From Neorhodopirellula pilleata (GTDB lineage: Bacteria > Planctomycetota > Planctomycetia > Pirellulales > Pirellulaceae): a stretch of DNA of 64,000 nt. The stretch is from the NCBI RefSeq assembly GCF_007859915.1, contig NZ_SJPM01000001.1:1395086-1459085 (forward strand), given 5' to 3'. The notes under the pieces were generated by a model that was not told the origin of the DNA, did no database searches, and saw only the letters and a program-made list of their open reading frames with translations. The stretch's first letter is position 1, and each line of letters starts with the position of its first letter. A program made the translations under genes and the position numbers. Positions 19,101 through 26,416 of the stretch are shown here, one piece after another.

Positions 19101-19755
19101 CGACATTGCCCAAAACCGCATCGGCGGCGACTTCGTGAGTAAACGAACCGAGTGACTCGCCCTTGGAATCGGAAACGGTCAACGTCAATTCGACATTGTT
19201 TCCCGATGGCTTGCCGGTGACAGCAATCTTCACATCGGTAGGGTCGATCTCGCGATCGGGCGCTTTGGTCTTGGCGCCGATCGTGAGCTTTCCGTCGCTG
19301 ATGCCGACCGGAACTCCGTTGCCTGCAAAAGCGTTGCTCTTCGTTTCGTTCAGTTCGCTGTGAACACCGATCAAGAATCCGACGCTGTCGTCTTGCTTGC
19401 CCTCTTGGACGCGTGACACCGAGACCGACATGGCGAACGGCTTTTGGGCATCGGTCAATTGATGGGTAATCAAATGGACGTTGCGACGTCCACCCGGCGT
19501 CACGCATTCAGCGGCACCGTCGATGACTTTCCAATCTTCCATCGGGTTGGCCCAGTACTCCTTGCCCAGCCAAATCCGGTCGTGGTCGTTGTCCCATGAG
19601 GATTGATGATGATTGGCGGGTACGCCGGATTGGCTCACAGCGTTTTCGGCGGTTTCATTCTCGGCGGCAAAGCCGTTGACAGTCGAACCGGCAACGGAAG
19701 CGGCGGGCAAGACGCCCAAAAGTTTGATCGAATCGCGACGTGAGTATCGAGACAT
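16195..19755 (-). CDS. Secreted PhoD-like phosphatase fused to two DUF1080 domains
   Basis: 1186 aa from ATG 19755; an in-frame upstream ATG at 19821 would place 22 residues before the export signal. The N-terminus SRYSRRDSIKLLG is a Tat-like signal. Residues about 45-340 look like beta-sandwich modules. About 350-760 is a PhoD-type metallophosphatase (FSGDQIYEGHGG, PDDHDVFQGN, HVNGDQHLTSL as metal ligands). Two DUF1080 (3-keto-disaccharide hydrolase-like) domains follow, beginning VRLFNGVNLDGWHG and FQPLTDGKTLDGWVG. The protein probably acts in the periplasm on a phosphorylated or sugar substrate that the DUF1080 domains bind or cleave. It heads the hydrolase region that includes three sulfatases, consistent with use of marine polysaccharide. 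Confidence 0.8.
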   Translation of the reverse strand: MSRYSRRDSIKLLGVLPAASVAGSTVNGFAAENETAENAVSQSGVPANHHQSSWDNDHDRIWLGKEYWANPMEDWKVIDGAAECVTPGGRRNVHLITHQLTDAQKPFAMSVSVSRVQEGKQDDSVGFLIGVHSELNETKSNAFAGNGVPVGISDGKLTIGAKTKAPDREIDPTDVKIAVTGKPSGNNVELTLTVSDSKGESLGSFTHEVAADAVLGNVAIVNNFQMKPLPRFGGARYRFADWNVSGEAFTVDPDAVFGPILWTMYSLSDSRSDEGFVLKLSALTPPMGNDDNDEIQLQVRRGEVWQSLGKAKLDHDAWTATFRIPNWDASEDVSFQVVYGQRHKDGNETFHDWTGTIKANPEGRPVKFAPLTCQNDYGFPYAPVAENLLRLDPDLLYFSGDQIYEGHGGFGIIREPAEDAIVNYLRKYYQFGWAFREPMRHSPTLCIPDDHDVFQGNIWGEGGAAMDQGDPGASSKGGYREPVRMVNAVHKTCAGHHPDPFDPTPAKQGMSVYYGDMVYGGVSFAILGDRQWKSGPERVETGSGRADHVLDRNFDTSALDKPGLELLGERQETFLKAWADDWRNASIKVLLSQTVFAGVATHHGGYDGYLKADLDSGGWPQTARNRAIDIIRKSKALHVNGDQHLTSLCQYGVERQRDSNWSFCVPAISAGYPRWWRPDEVGMPHANRPHHGLPQTGEYLDGLGNHVYVYAVGNPLVGKANNRYVKAHEKGSGFGWILIDPKTQTYECHSFRFLIDATDGNPENEFPGWPVTLHADDNTGNVRLFNGVNLDGWHGRTHFDPAKLDAMSTEERAKQLSQWDEEARKHWSVENGELVNDGQGPYLTTNDEYEDYELNLQYKTIAGADSGVYLKGSPQVQIWDSTDEAKFKLGANLGSGGLWNNPAGAPGKDPLVLADRPFGQWNDLRVVQVGSRTSVWLNDQMVVDRAIMDNFWDRGKPLRRRGPIQLQTHGGEIRWRDVWLKPLGADAANAYLSDGQDGDFQPLTDGKTLDGWVGAVDDYEVTPEGTIRCKPGRGGNLLTAEEYGDFVVRLFIKLPPKGNNGLAIRAPIEGNPAYVAMTELQVLDHDHPAYKNIDPRQAHGSAYGMVAATRGYLRPAGQWNFQQVRVVGSTIEVELNGNVILNADLSNVTETMGDQPHPGKDRKTGHFGFAGHGDGVEFKDVMIRRL

Positions 19756-20193
19756 GGTGAGGTTTTGTTTGGTGGGAGTGGGATGGAGGGCAAATGTCTC
19801 GTCACACGATTTTTGAGACATTTAGGATCGGCTAAAGCTTAACAAAGCCACACGGCGTCGTGTTCCCGCTTCATCATCGGTAGCCGTGTTTGGTCCGTAG
19901 CGAAAGTCGCCAAGACTTTCGGTGATTGCCAAACGCTTTCGAAACTCTTGGCTAGCGGCTTGTTGACTTAATCGTAACCCGATGCGTTAGTTTTGAAGTT
20001 GCGATTTTGCCTGTGGCATTGGTTTATCGTAACCCGACGCGTTAGCGAGGGATGAGTCAATATCAATTATCCCTCGCTCACGCATCGGGTTTCGATGAGA
20101 ACTAAATCAACAGCCCGCTAACGGCTAGACGTGACTTTTTAATCGTCTGCGTTTCGGGATGTATCGTTGTAACTTTGTCGTCTGAAAAAAACG
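19756..20193. other. Gene-free stretch with repeats
   Basis: Contains a small hairpin with arms CGAAAGTC and GACTTTCG near 19901-19921, related to the palindrome at 50618-50685, and the 161-bp MITE-like element at 19957-20117. The hydrolase gene on one side and the sulfatase on the other are both on the minus strand, so any sulfatase terminator and hydrolase promoter must be here. Neither was recognised. Confidence 0.5.
19957..20117 (+). mobile_element. 161-bp variant of the palindromic MITE-like element
   Basis: Starts GGCTTGTTGA and ends CAACAGCCCG like the 117-bp copies. The left arm segment ATCGTAACCCGA then YGCGTTAG occurs twice (19971-19990 and 20026-20045), separated by about 35 unrelated bases, which accounts for the extra length. 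Flanks are CTAGC (19952-19956) and CTAAC (20118-20122), four of five identical. Confidence 0.6.
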
Positions 20194-21576
20194 CTATTTG
20201 GCAACCGTGGTGATCGTCTTGCGCTGCTCGACGGGGTACCAATCGGCAATCGCCGCAGCCAATTCGGCGACGACTTCGGGATGATCCTTGGCCACGTTGT
20301 TTTGCTCGGTGGGATCGGCGATCAAGTCGAACAATTGTGGACCTTTCTCAGTGCGTGGGTGAGTCGACGCGTAGCGATTCGTTTCGCCATCATAGGTCAA
20401 CAACAGTTTCCATTTGCCTTTGATCGCCCAGCGGAACAACAACGAGGCTTCCGGGTTCTCGATATCGGCGATGTCATGGGCAAAGGACTCACCAAAGATG
20501 ATGTCACGGTCGATCGGGTCGCCGGAAGTCAGGTTGGGGATCAAGTTCAGCCCCGGTAAACCATCTGGAATCGGGGCGTCGGCGGCGGCCAACATCGTCG
20601 GAACGATGTCGATGCTCGATGCCAACTCGGGACGGTCACCGGGGACAATGCGACCGGGCAACCGGTACATGATCGGTGTTCGCACGCCGCCCTCGTAGGG
20701 AGTTTGCTTCGACCGCGGTGCGTACTTGCTGCTATTGGGATCTTGAATCCAACCGTTGTCGGTTACATAAACGACCAACGTGTTTTCGGCCAACTTGCGA
20801 TCGTCGAGCATCGTCAACAGTTCGCCGCAGGTTTCATCAAACCATTCACACATCGCGTAATAACGGGCGACCGTGATCGGATGGTTGCCCTTGTACTTGT
20901 CGAGCAACCGTTGCGGTGGAGTGTGAGGCGTGTGCGGCAGGAAGGGAGCGTACCAAACAAAAAATGGTTTGTTTTGTTCGGTCGCCATATCGAGAAACTC
21001 TTCAACCGGTTCCATGCCCTGGCGTCCGATCTGCAGCCCGTCGTCGCCATGACGTCCGCCGGGTTCCGGAAACCCGCGTGTCATCCCGTGAGTGAAGCCG
21101 GCATTGCGATAACTGCCCTCCCACAACTTGCCACTTTGATGGCTCAAGTAGCCCTGGCGTCCCAGGATTTCCGGAACGGTATCGAACCGATCCAAGTAGG
21201 AAACCAATTGGGCGCGTCGTTGTCGATCAAGTTCAGAGCCGGGTTTGGCGTACTTAGGCGACGGGTCGTTTCCGGTCACGCCGTGAACCGACGCATAATG
21301 TCCGGTCAACAGCGTCACCAACGATGGACGACACAGCGCGGTGGGAACATAACCGCGACGGAAGACAGCGCTCTCCTTGGCGAGGCGATCTAAATGCGGC
21401 GTTTGAATGTCGGGATGCCCCATGAAGCCGTAGTCGGTCCAGGCTTGATCGTCGGAGATCAACATCACGACGTTGGTCGGACGCGACGAACGTTCATCGG
21501 CCTCCGTGGTGATCGCGTGAGTAAAAAAAACTCCGATCGAGAGCAAAAACAAACCGATTCGATTGAGACTAATCAT
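20194..21576 (-). CDS. Secreted sulfatase-family protein with altered active-site motif
   Basis: 460 aa from ATG 21576, which gives the signal peptide MISLNRIGLFLLSIGVFFTH. The frame is open further upstream, but that part overlaps the next sulfatase gene and a dispersed repeat. Sulfatase features: NVVMLISDDQAWTDYGF with the metal-binding Asp pair (42-43), and the active-site segment ALCRPSLVTLLTG. The canonical CxPxR becomes C82-R-P-S-L86, so the cysteine that would be converted to formylglycine is present but the arginine is leucine. Expected to act outside the cytoplasm on sulfate esters if active. It follows the next sulfatase gene with a 59-base gap, so they may be co-transcribed. A role as a phosphodiesterase or as a non-catalytic member is possible. 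Confidence 0.82.
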   Translation of the reverse strand: MISLNRIGLFLLSIGVFFTHAITTEADERSSRPTNVVMLISDDQAWTDYGFMGHPDIQTPHLDRLAKESAVFRRGYVPTALCRPSLVTLLTGHYASVHGVTGNDPSPKYAKPGSELDRQRRAQLVSYLDRFDTVPEILGRQGYLSHQSGKLWEGSYRNAGFTHGMTRGFPEPGGRHGDDGLQIGRQGMEPVEEFLDMATEQNKPFFVWYAPFLPHTPHTPPQRLLDKYKGNHPITVARYYAMCEWFDETCGELLTMLDDRKLAENTLVVYVTDNGWIQDPNSSKYAPRSKQTPYEGGVRTPIMYRLPGRIVPGDRPELASSIDIVPTMLAAADAPIPDGLPGLNLIPNLTSGDPIDRDIIFGESFAHDIADIENPEASLLFRWAIKGKWKLLLTYDGETNRYASTHPRTEKGPQLFDLIADPTEQNNVAKDHPEVVAELAAAIADWYPVEQRKTITTVAK

Positions 21577-21592
21577 GAATTGAAGATCGTAA

Positions 21593-21630
21593 GTAGGCTG
21601 GGTCGAAGCCGCTTCGGCGTAGACCCGGCA
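21593..21630 (+). repeat. GTAGGCTGGGTC palindromic repeat, copy 1
   Basis: Reads GTAGGCTGGGTCGAAGCCGC and continues to GACCCGGCA. It has an inner stem GAAGCCGCTTCGGC and outer GGGTC/GACCC arms. It sits in the 59-base gap between two sulfatase genes. Related copies are at 25878-25915 and four times in 47427-47726. Confidence 0.75.
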
Positions 21631-21635
21631 GGAAG

Positions 21636-23288
21636 TTAAGATTTCTTGTTTCGCTTTTTCTTGAGAGTATCCGGCTTGGGCAGCACATCGGCCGACTTCG
21701 CCCATCGCGTCCATTGCTGCATCATCGCCTGCTTCAGCTTCGGATCATCGATCGGATTCTGTTCGGTTCGATCTTTGGCGAGGTCAAACAATTCCCACTT
21801 CCCGTTGCCTCCCTCGCGAACCAACTTCATATCGCCGATCCGGACCGCCGCGTTGCCTTCGTGTTCCCAATAAAGCGGCCGATCGGAAAACTCGCCCTCG
21901 CCGTTCAACAGCGGCAAGAGACTTTGTCCCTGCATCGGTGTCACAGCGACGCCACCATGTTGTTCGGGATATTCCGCCTTGCCGATGTCGACGCAAGTCG
22001 CCATCAGGTCGATCAGGTGGGTCGGCGTTTTGATCCAGTCCGATTTCGGCGAAATCCGGTCGGGCCAATGCGCGATCAGCGGCGTGGCGATGCCGCCCTC
22101 GTGATTGAAATGTTTGTACTTGCGAAACGGCGTGTTGTTCAAATGAGCCCAGCATTGGCCGATGAACACATTCGAGTGCGGATCACCGGGATGGTCGCCG
22201 TCATATCGGCCAGAGATGCCCGCCTCCGCGTTCCCGCCGTTGTCGGACAGGAACAGGATCAAGGTATTTTCAAGCTGCCCCTTTGATTTCAAACCCGCGA
22301 CCAACTTGCCGACGCTGTTGTCGATCTCCTCGATCATCGCGGCGTAGATCGCCATCATGTCGTCGTAGCGAACTTTCTGCTCGTGTGACAACGAATCCCA
22401 GGCCGGGATGACATCCGGGCGAGGTTCCATTTCCCACGACGGGTCGATCAATCCCGATTCGATTTGGCGGGCGTGCCGCTCGATTCGCATTTGATCCCAG
22501 CCCTTCATGTATTTGCCACGGTACTTCGCGATCGTCGATTCAGGTGCCATGCAAGGAAAATGCGGTGCGATGTGGGCGCAGTACCAGAAGAACGGCTTTC
22601 CCTTTTGGCTCGCCTCGTCCACAAACTTCAATCCCTGCCGCACCCACAAATCGGTTCCGTACCAAGGTGGGGCGAACATGGGGTCGTCTTTGGCGACCTC
22701 TTCACCGTCCAAAAACAATTTCGTGTTGCCCTTGCTGCCGGTCTGATTCGAAAAGTGCACGCCACCAGCGGGCAGGTTCAAACTGCGGTCAAAGCCGCGA
22801 TCTTTTGGCATTCCGCCTTCGTCATGACCGACGTGCCACTTTCCCGTCATGGCGGTGAAATAGCCGGCTTGTTGCAAGACTTCGGCGATCGTGACGCAGT
22901 CATCACTGAGCCGGCCGAGGTAGCCCGGTGTGCCCTGGTCCGTTGTCATCCATCCAACGCCGGCTTGGTGGGAATACAGCCCTGTCAGCAAGGATGCCCG
23001 AGTCGGACAACATCGCCCGGTATTGTAAAACTGCGAAAAACGCACTCCGCCGGCGGCCAACGCGTCCAGGTTCGGAGTCGGGATTTCGCTGCCGTACGGC
23101 CCGATGTCGCTCAACCCCATGTCATCGACCATCATCACGACGACATTCGGGCGATCGTCTTCATCCCCGAACGACTCGGCCGCCATTGATTTTTCCGCAA
23201 ATGCAAGCCAGCCCGCGTTCACCAAGAGCATGAGCACGATCAGCACTGGGCAACGAAAGACGGCGAATCGGTCGGGTCGTGGATGCAT
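21636..23288 (-). CDS. Secreted arylsulfatase-like sulfatase
   Basis: 550 aa. The N-terminal hydrophobic stretch CPVLIVLMLLVNAGWLAFA is a signal peptide or anchor. The core starts RPNVVVMMVDDMGLSDIG with the metal-binding Asp pair (55-56). The formylglycine motif is intact: C93-C-P-T-R97 followed by ASLLTG. Other family signatures are FYNTGRCCPTRAS and TGKWHVGH. It hydrolyses sulfate esters outside the cytoplasm after maturation by a formylglycine-generating enzyme, not encoded here. It ends in a lysine-rich tail KKKRNKKS. It is divergent from the small basic protein gene. The substrate class cannot be told from sequence. Confidence 0.9.
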   Translation of the reverse strand: MHPRPDRFAVFRCPVLIVLMLLVNAGWLAFAEKSMAAESFGDEDDRPNVVVMMVDDMGLSDIGPYGSEIPTPNLDALAAGGVRFSQFYNTGRCCPTRASLLTGLYSHQAGVGWMTTDQGTPGYLGRLSDDCVTIAEVLQQAGYFTAMTGKWHVGHDEGGMPKDRGFDRSLNLPAGGVHFSNQTGSKGNTKLFLDGEEVAKDDPMFAPPWYGTDLWVRQGLKFVDEASQKGKPFFWYCAHIAPHFPCMAPESTIAKYRGKYMKGWDQMRIERHARQIESGLIDPSWEMEPRPDVIPAWDSLSHEQKVRYDDMMAIYAAMIEEIDNSVGKLVAGLKSKGQLENTLILFLSDNGGNAEAGISGRYDGDHPGDPHSNVFIGQCWAHLNNTPFRKYKHFNHEGGIATPLIAHWPDRISPKSDWIKTPTHLIDLMATCVDIGKAEYPEQHGGVAVTPMQGQSLLPLLNGEGEFSDRPLYWEHEGNAAVRIGDMKLVREGGNGKWELFDLAKDRTEQNPIDDPKLKQAMMQQWTRWAKSADVLPKPDTLKKKRNKKS

Positions 23289-23413
23289 CAGCGGCGTCTT
23301 GGTGGGAGGGCAGGTTGCGAGTCAGCTTACGTTCGCTCCGTTGTATCATAATCGTGCGCATTGGACAGGAAATACCGTTGTTGATTGCCCCCGTGATCGC
23401 CGGTCGGGTGAGG

Positions 23414-23442
23414 TTGCCAGCGATTCGGTTTTCCGCTATCAT
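23414..23442 (+). promoter_or_regulatory. Putative sigma70-type promoter for the small basic protein gene
   Basis: TTGCCA (23414-23419) and TATCAT (23437-23442) with exactly 17 bases between. It would give a leader of about 45 bases before the start codon at 23494. This is one of the best-looking promoters in the window; still inference. Confidence 0.5.
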
Positions 23443-23493
23443 GCGGGGCCTGAATTTCAAACCATCCAATTTCCCTCGATTTAGATTCGTCCC

Positions 23494-23694
23494 ATGACCA
23501 TGGACCGAAGCCTCAAGGTGCAAGCCGGGGCCATCAAAAGCCGTAATGTCCTCACCCGCGCCGAACGAGTGGCCCGACTGAAGGAAATCGACCGTTTCGA
23601 CGAAAATGCGGACATCATTGGAATGGCGAAAACCCGCGTCCAGAAGATTTCGTTGAAGAAAAAGAAGAAGGTCAAGAAGGCCGACGAGAAATAA
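23494..23694 (+). CDS. Small basic protein (Planctomycetes/Verrucomicrobia/Chlamydiae family)
   Basis: 66 aa, strongly basic. The N-terminal half MDRSLKVQAGAIKSRNVLTR followed by AERVARLKEIDRFDE matches the short family known as 'small basic protein', which is found across the PVC bacteria and whose function is not established. The C-terminus is a lysine run (SLKKKKKVKKADEK), suggesting contact with RNA or ribosomes. The start is ATG 23494; a second ATG two codons later gives MDRSLK, the usual N-terminus. It is a monocistronic gene with a good promoter upstream. Confidence 0.8.
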   Translation: MTMDRSLKVQAGAIKSRNVLTRAERVARLKEIDRFDENADIIGMAKTRVQKISLKKKKKVKKADEK

Positions 23695-24028
23695 TCGTCA
23701 GCTAACTTCCCGCCCATTTAGGCGCAACCGAGGTTGCCATCGACTCCACGCAGCGGTCAAGCGAACAGCTTGGCCGTTTTTGCTGCGCGATGAAGTTTTG
23801 TCGCAATTAAACTGTCGAGCCTAAGAATGGTCTTGCCATCGAGCGGCCAAGAACCGAACCTAGGGGTCGGTTCCAATCAGAGTTTAGGACTAGCCGCAGA
23901 GCGTTAGCTCACGGTTACCAGCGAAAACCGGACTCCAGCGGCGTGTTGATTTAATCGTAACGCGATGCGTGAGCGAGGGATGCCTCGCCATTAACCAGAT
24001 TCCATCCACTCAAGTCCCGATCAATCTC
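23695..24028. other. Gene-free stretch upstream of the desaturase
   Basis: No gene recognised. The last 90 bases contain a half copy of the MITE-like element (23940-23994), and the rest shows no clear promoter or terminator. Confidence 0.45.
23940..23994 (+). mobile_element. Half copy of the palindromic MITE-like element
   Basis: Carries the left terminus GGCGTGTTGATTTAATCG, the arm GCGTGAGCGAGGGAT and the loop word GCCATTAA, after which similarity stops. The right arm is missing. It ends 34 bases before the desaturase start, and the open frame of the desaturase runs back into it. Confidence 0.65.
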
Positions 24029-25096
24029 ATGTCGACTTCCGAAGTGATGCCTAACGATACCCGTACCCACGGCAATTCGTCTTTCGGTGACCAAGCGGCC
24101 GCCCAATACGATCCGATGGGCGACGAACTGTTGCATCAAGATGACGAACCGACTCGCGACCCGCAGCGAATTCCGAAGCCGGAGGAGGTACAACCGATTC
24201 AGGTGATGTGGCGATATGTGATCGTGCTGTCACTCGTCCATGTGGTGGCTGCTTTGGCATTCGTCCCCGGCTTGGCGGGCTACCTGTTTACTTGGCCGGC
24301 TCTGATCGCCGCCATCGCCGGGCATTTTGTGTTCGGCATGATGGGAATTACGATCGGCTACCACCGCTTGCTAACTCACCGAGGCTTCACTTGCCCGAAA
24401 TGGCTCGAACATACCCTCGCGATTTTAGGAATGTGCAATCTTCAAGACAGCCCCGCACGCTGGGTTGCGATCCATCGTATGCACCATCAGCACTCCGACC
24501 ACCAACCCGACCCGCATTCACCTTTGGCGAGTTTCCTGTGGGGGCACATGGGATGGGTTGTTTGTCGCCACCGTGACTTAGATCGAACGAGTCGTTACGA
24601 GCGTTATGTCCGCGACCTATTAAGAGACCCGTTCTATCTCAAACTCGAACGCAAGGACGGATGGTTTTTCGTGTTTCTCGGACACGCGATCGTGATCTCG
24701 ATGATCGGTGGACTCGTCGGGCTCGCCGTCAGCGGCGGAGATTGGTCGATCGCGCTGCAGCACTATTGCAGTTGGGCGGTGTGGGCCGTCGCCGTGCGTA
24801 CGGTGTTCGTGTTGCACGGGACTTGGTCGGTCAATTCGCTCGGCCACGTCTTTGGTTACCGCAATTACGAAACCCGTGACAACAGCATGAACAATTGGCT
24901 CGTCGCCTTGATCAGCCACGGCGAAGGCTGGCACAACAATCACCACGCCGCGCCACGGGCGGCCGCTCACGGCCACAAGTGGTACGAGTTCGACATGTCG
25001 TGGCGAGTGATTCAATTCTTTGAATTGGTCGGATTGGCCAAGAACGTGCAACGTCCCAAAGCGGTCAGCGTCGCCGGCAAAACGCTCTCGTCGTAA
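24029..25096 (+). CDS. Acyl-CoA/acyl-lipid desaturase
   Basis: 355 aa from ATG 24029; the frame extends to 23969, but that part is translated repeat. The three histidine boxes of membrane desaturases are HRLLTH (112-117), HRMHH (149-153) and HNNHH near 285. Four or so hydrophobic segments surround them (WRYVIVLSLVHVVAALAFVP, the segment up to ITIGYH and others). This di-iron enzyme introduces a double bond, probably delta-9, into fatty acyl chains at the membrane and would adjust membrane fluidity. It is followed by an SDR gene whose ATG shares one base with the desaturase stop (TAATG), so translation is coupled. Confidence 0.88.
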   Translation: MSTSEVMPNDTRTHGNSSFGDQAAAQYDPMGDELLHQDDEPTRDPQRIPKPEEVQPIQVMWRYVIVLSLVHVVAALAFVPGLAGYLFTWPALIAAIAGHFVFGMMGITIGYHRLLTHRGFTCPKWLEHTLAILGMCNLQDSPARWVAIHRMHHQHSDHQPDPHSPLASFLWGHMGWVVCRHRDLDRTSRYERYVRDLLRDPFYLKLERKDGWFFVFLGHAIVISMIGGLVGLAVSGGDWSIALQHYCSWAVWAVAVRTVFVLHGTWSVNSLGHVFGYRNYETRDNSMNNWLVALISHGEGWHNNHHAAPRAAAHGHKWYEFDMSWRVIQFFELVGLAKNVQRPKAVSVAGKTLSS

Positions 25097-25875
25097 TGCC
25101 CAACTCCGTCGTCACGGGAGCCTCCAGCGGTATCGGTCGCGCGATCGCGATCCGCTTGGCACGCGACCCATTGAGCCAAACCGTTGTTCATTACCGAGGA
25201 AATCTCGAGGGAGCCCGGCAAACGGCAGCAACGATCGAAGCATCCGGCGGGATGTGCCATTTGATTCAGGCCGACCTGAGCCAAGCGGATGACATCAGCC
25301 GTCTAGCCGATCAAGCGTTCAAGCAACTCGGCACGATCGACGCTTGGGTCAACAACGCCGGTTTGGACGTGCTCACCGGAGAGGCGTCGGGCTGGACCTT
25401 CGATCAGAAGCTGCGGGCGTTATTGGACGTCGATTTGTGCGGCACGATTTCGCTATCTCGAATCGTCGGCGATCGATTGATCGAACAATCCCAAGCCTCC
25501 GGCGCACAAACTGGTGCGCCGTCGATGGTTTTCATCGGATGGGACCAAGCCCCCGAGGGAATGGAGGGCGACGCGGGAATGATGTTCGGGCCGGTGAAGG
25601 CCGCTGTGATGGCGTTCGCCAATAGCCTAGCCCAAACGCTCGCCCCGCACGTCCGTGTTAACACCGTCGCGCCAGGATGGATCCAAACCGCGTGGGGCGA
25701 AACCACGCAAGGATACTGGGACGAACGGGCGCGATCGCAAGCGTTGATGCACCGCTGGGGACGCCCCGAAGATATCGCCGAAGCGGTCTCCTATTTAACG
25801 TCCGAGGCAGCGTCGTTCGTTACCGGACAAACAATCAACATCAACGGCGGCTTCAACCGCCGCTTTGAGTTGTAA
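25096..25875 (+). CDS. SDR-family protein lacking most catalytic residues
   Basis: 259 aa Rossmann protein with an intact cofactor loop TGASSGIGRA (7-16) and NNAG (86-89). The catalytic tetrad is altered: the usual Asn is D in DVDLCG, the serine region reads FIGWDQ, the tyrosine is F164 in MMFGPVK, and only K168 is kept. The C-terminal half is otherwise regular (VAPGWIQTAWG, SFVTGQTININGG). It starts on the last base of the desaturase stop codon. Probably a nucleotide-binding partner or a reductase with unusual chemistry; 3-oxoacyl-ACP reductase would be the default label but is not supported by the active site. Confidence 0.8.
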   Translation: MPNSVVTGASSGIGRAIAIRLARDPLSQTVVHYRGNLEGARQTAATIEASGGMCHLIQADLSQADDISRLADQAFKQLGTIDAWVNNAGLDVLTGEASGWTFDQKLRALLDVDLCGTISLSRIVGDRLIEQSQASGAQTGAPSMVFIGWDQAPEGMEGDAGMMFGPVKAAVMAFANSLAQTLAPHVRVNTVAPGWIQTAWGETTQGYWDERARSQALMHRWGRPEDIAEAVSYLTSEAASFVTGQTININGGFNRRFEL

Positions 25876-25877
25876 TT

Positions 25878-25915
25878 GTAGGCTGGGTCGCAGCCGCTTC
25901 GGCGAAGACCCGGCA
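25878..25915 (+). repeat. GTAGGCTGGGTC palindromic repeat, copy 2
   Basis: GTAGGCTGGGTCGCAGCCGC through GACCCGGCA, in the 55-base gap between the convergent SDR and folA stops. Confidence 0.75.
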
Positions 25916-25930
25916 TGAGCCGGGGTTCAA

Positions 25931-26413
25931 TCACGCATTCACCCGTTTCATCCTCAGCCAATCGGTCGGGTATTCATCCTTTGCCGTCATCGGGACGCTG
26001 AGTTGCGAGACGACTCGGAATTGATCAAGCGGCAGGTCCACTCGCGTGTCGCCTTCCAGGTTCGCCCACACTCGAGTCCACCACAATTGATCACATGCGG
26101 GCAACCATTGCCGATAAATCTCGCCGCCACCGACGACATACACGTCGCGTTGTCGTGACTCGGCGAGAATCGCGTCGGCATCGCTGACAGTCGTGACGCC
26201 TTCGGCGGACCAGTCCGGGTTGCGGGTCAGCACCCAGGTTCGGCGTCCCGGCAACGCGCGTCCGATCGAATCAAACGTCTTGCGTCCCATCAGCAACGTT
26301 CCGCCCATCGTCAACGCTTTGAAACGTTTCAAATCGGACGACAACCGCCAAGGCATGTCTTGATCCAAACCAATGATCCCGTCGGGGGTGGAAGCGACAA
26401 TCGCGATCAACAT
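25931..26413 (-). CDS. folA: Dihydrofolate reductase
   Basis: 160 aa, the usual bacterial length. Signatures: MLIAIVASTPDGIIG at the start, DMPWRLSSDLKRFKALT with the catalytic aspartate at residue 27, then LLMGRKTFDSIGRALPGR and VVGGGEIYRQWLP. It reduces dihydrofolate to tetrahydrofolate with NADPH. It lies 3 bases after the stop of a sulfatase gene on the same strand, a close spacing without an obvious functional link. No thyA is adjacent. Confidence 0.95.
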   Translation of the reverse strand: MLIAIVASTPDGIIGLDQDMPWRLSSDLKRFKALTMGGTLLMGRKTFDSIGRALPGRRTWVLTRNPDWSAEGVTTVSDADAILAESRQRDVYVVGGGEIYRQWLPACDQLWWTRVWANLEGDTRVDLPLDQFRVVSQLSVPMTAKDEYPTDWLRMKRVNA

Positions 26414-26416
26414 CGG

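Noticed and set aside
21577..21714. Upstream extension of the first sulfatase frame
   Set aside because: It runs through a dispersed repeat and into the neighbouring sulfatase gene; the signal peptide starts at 21576.
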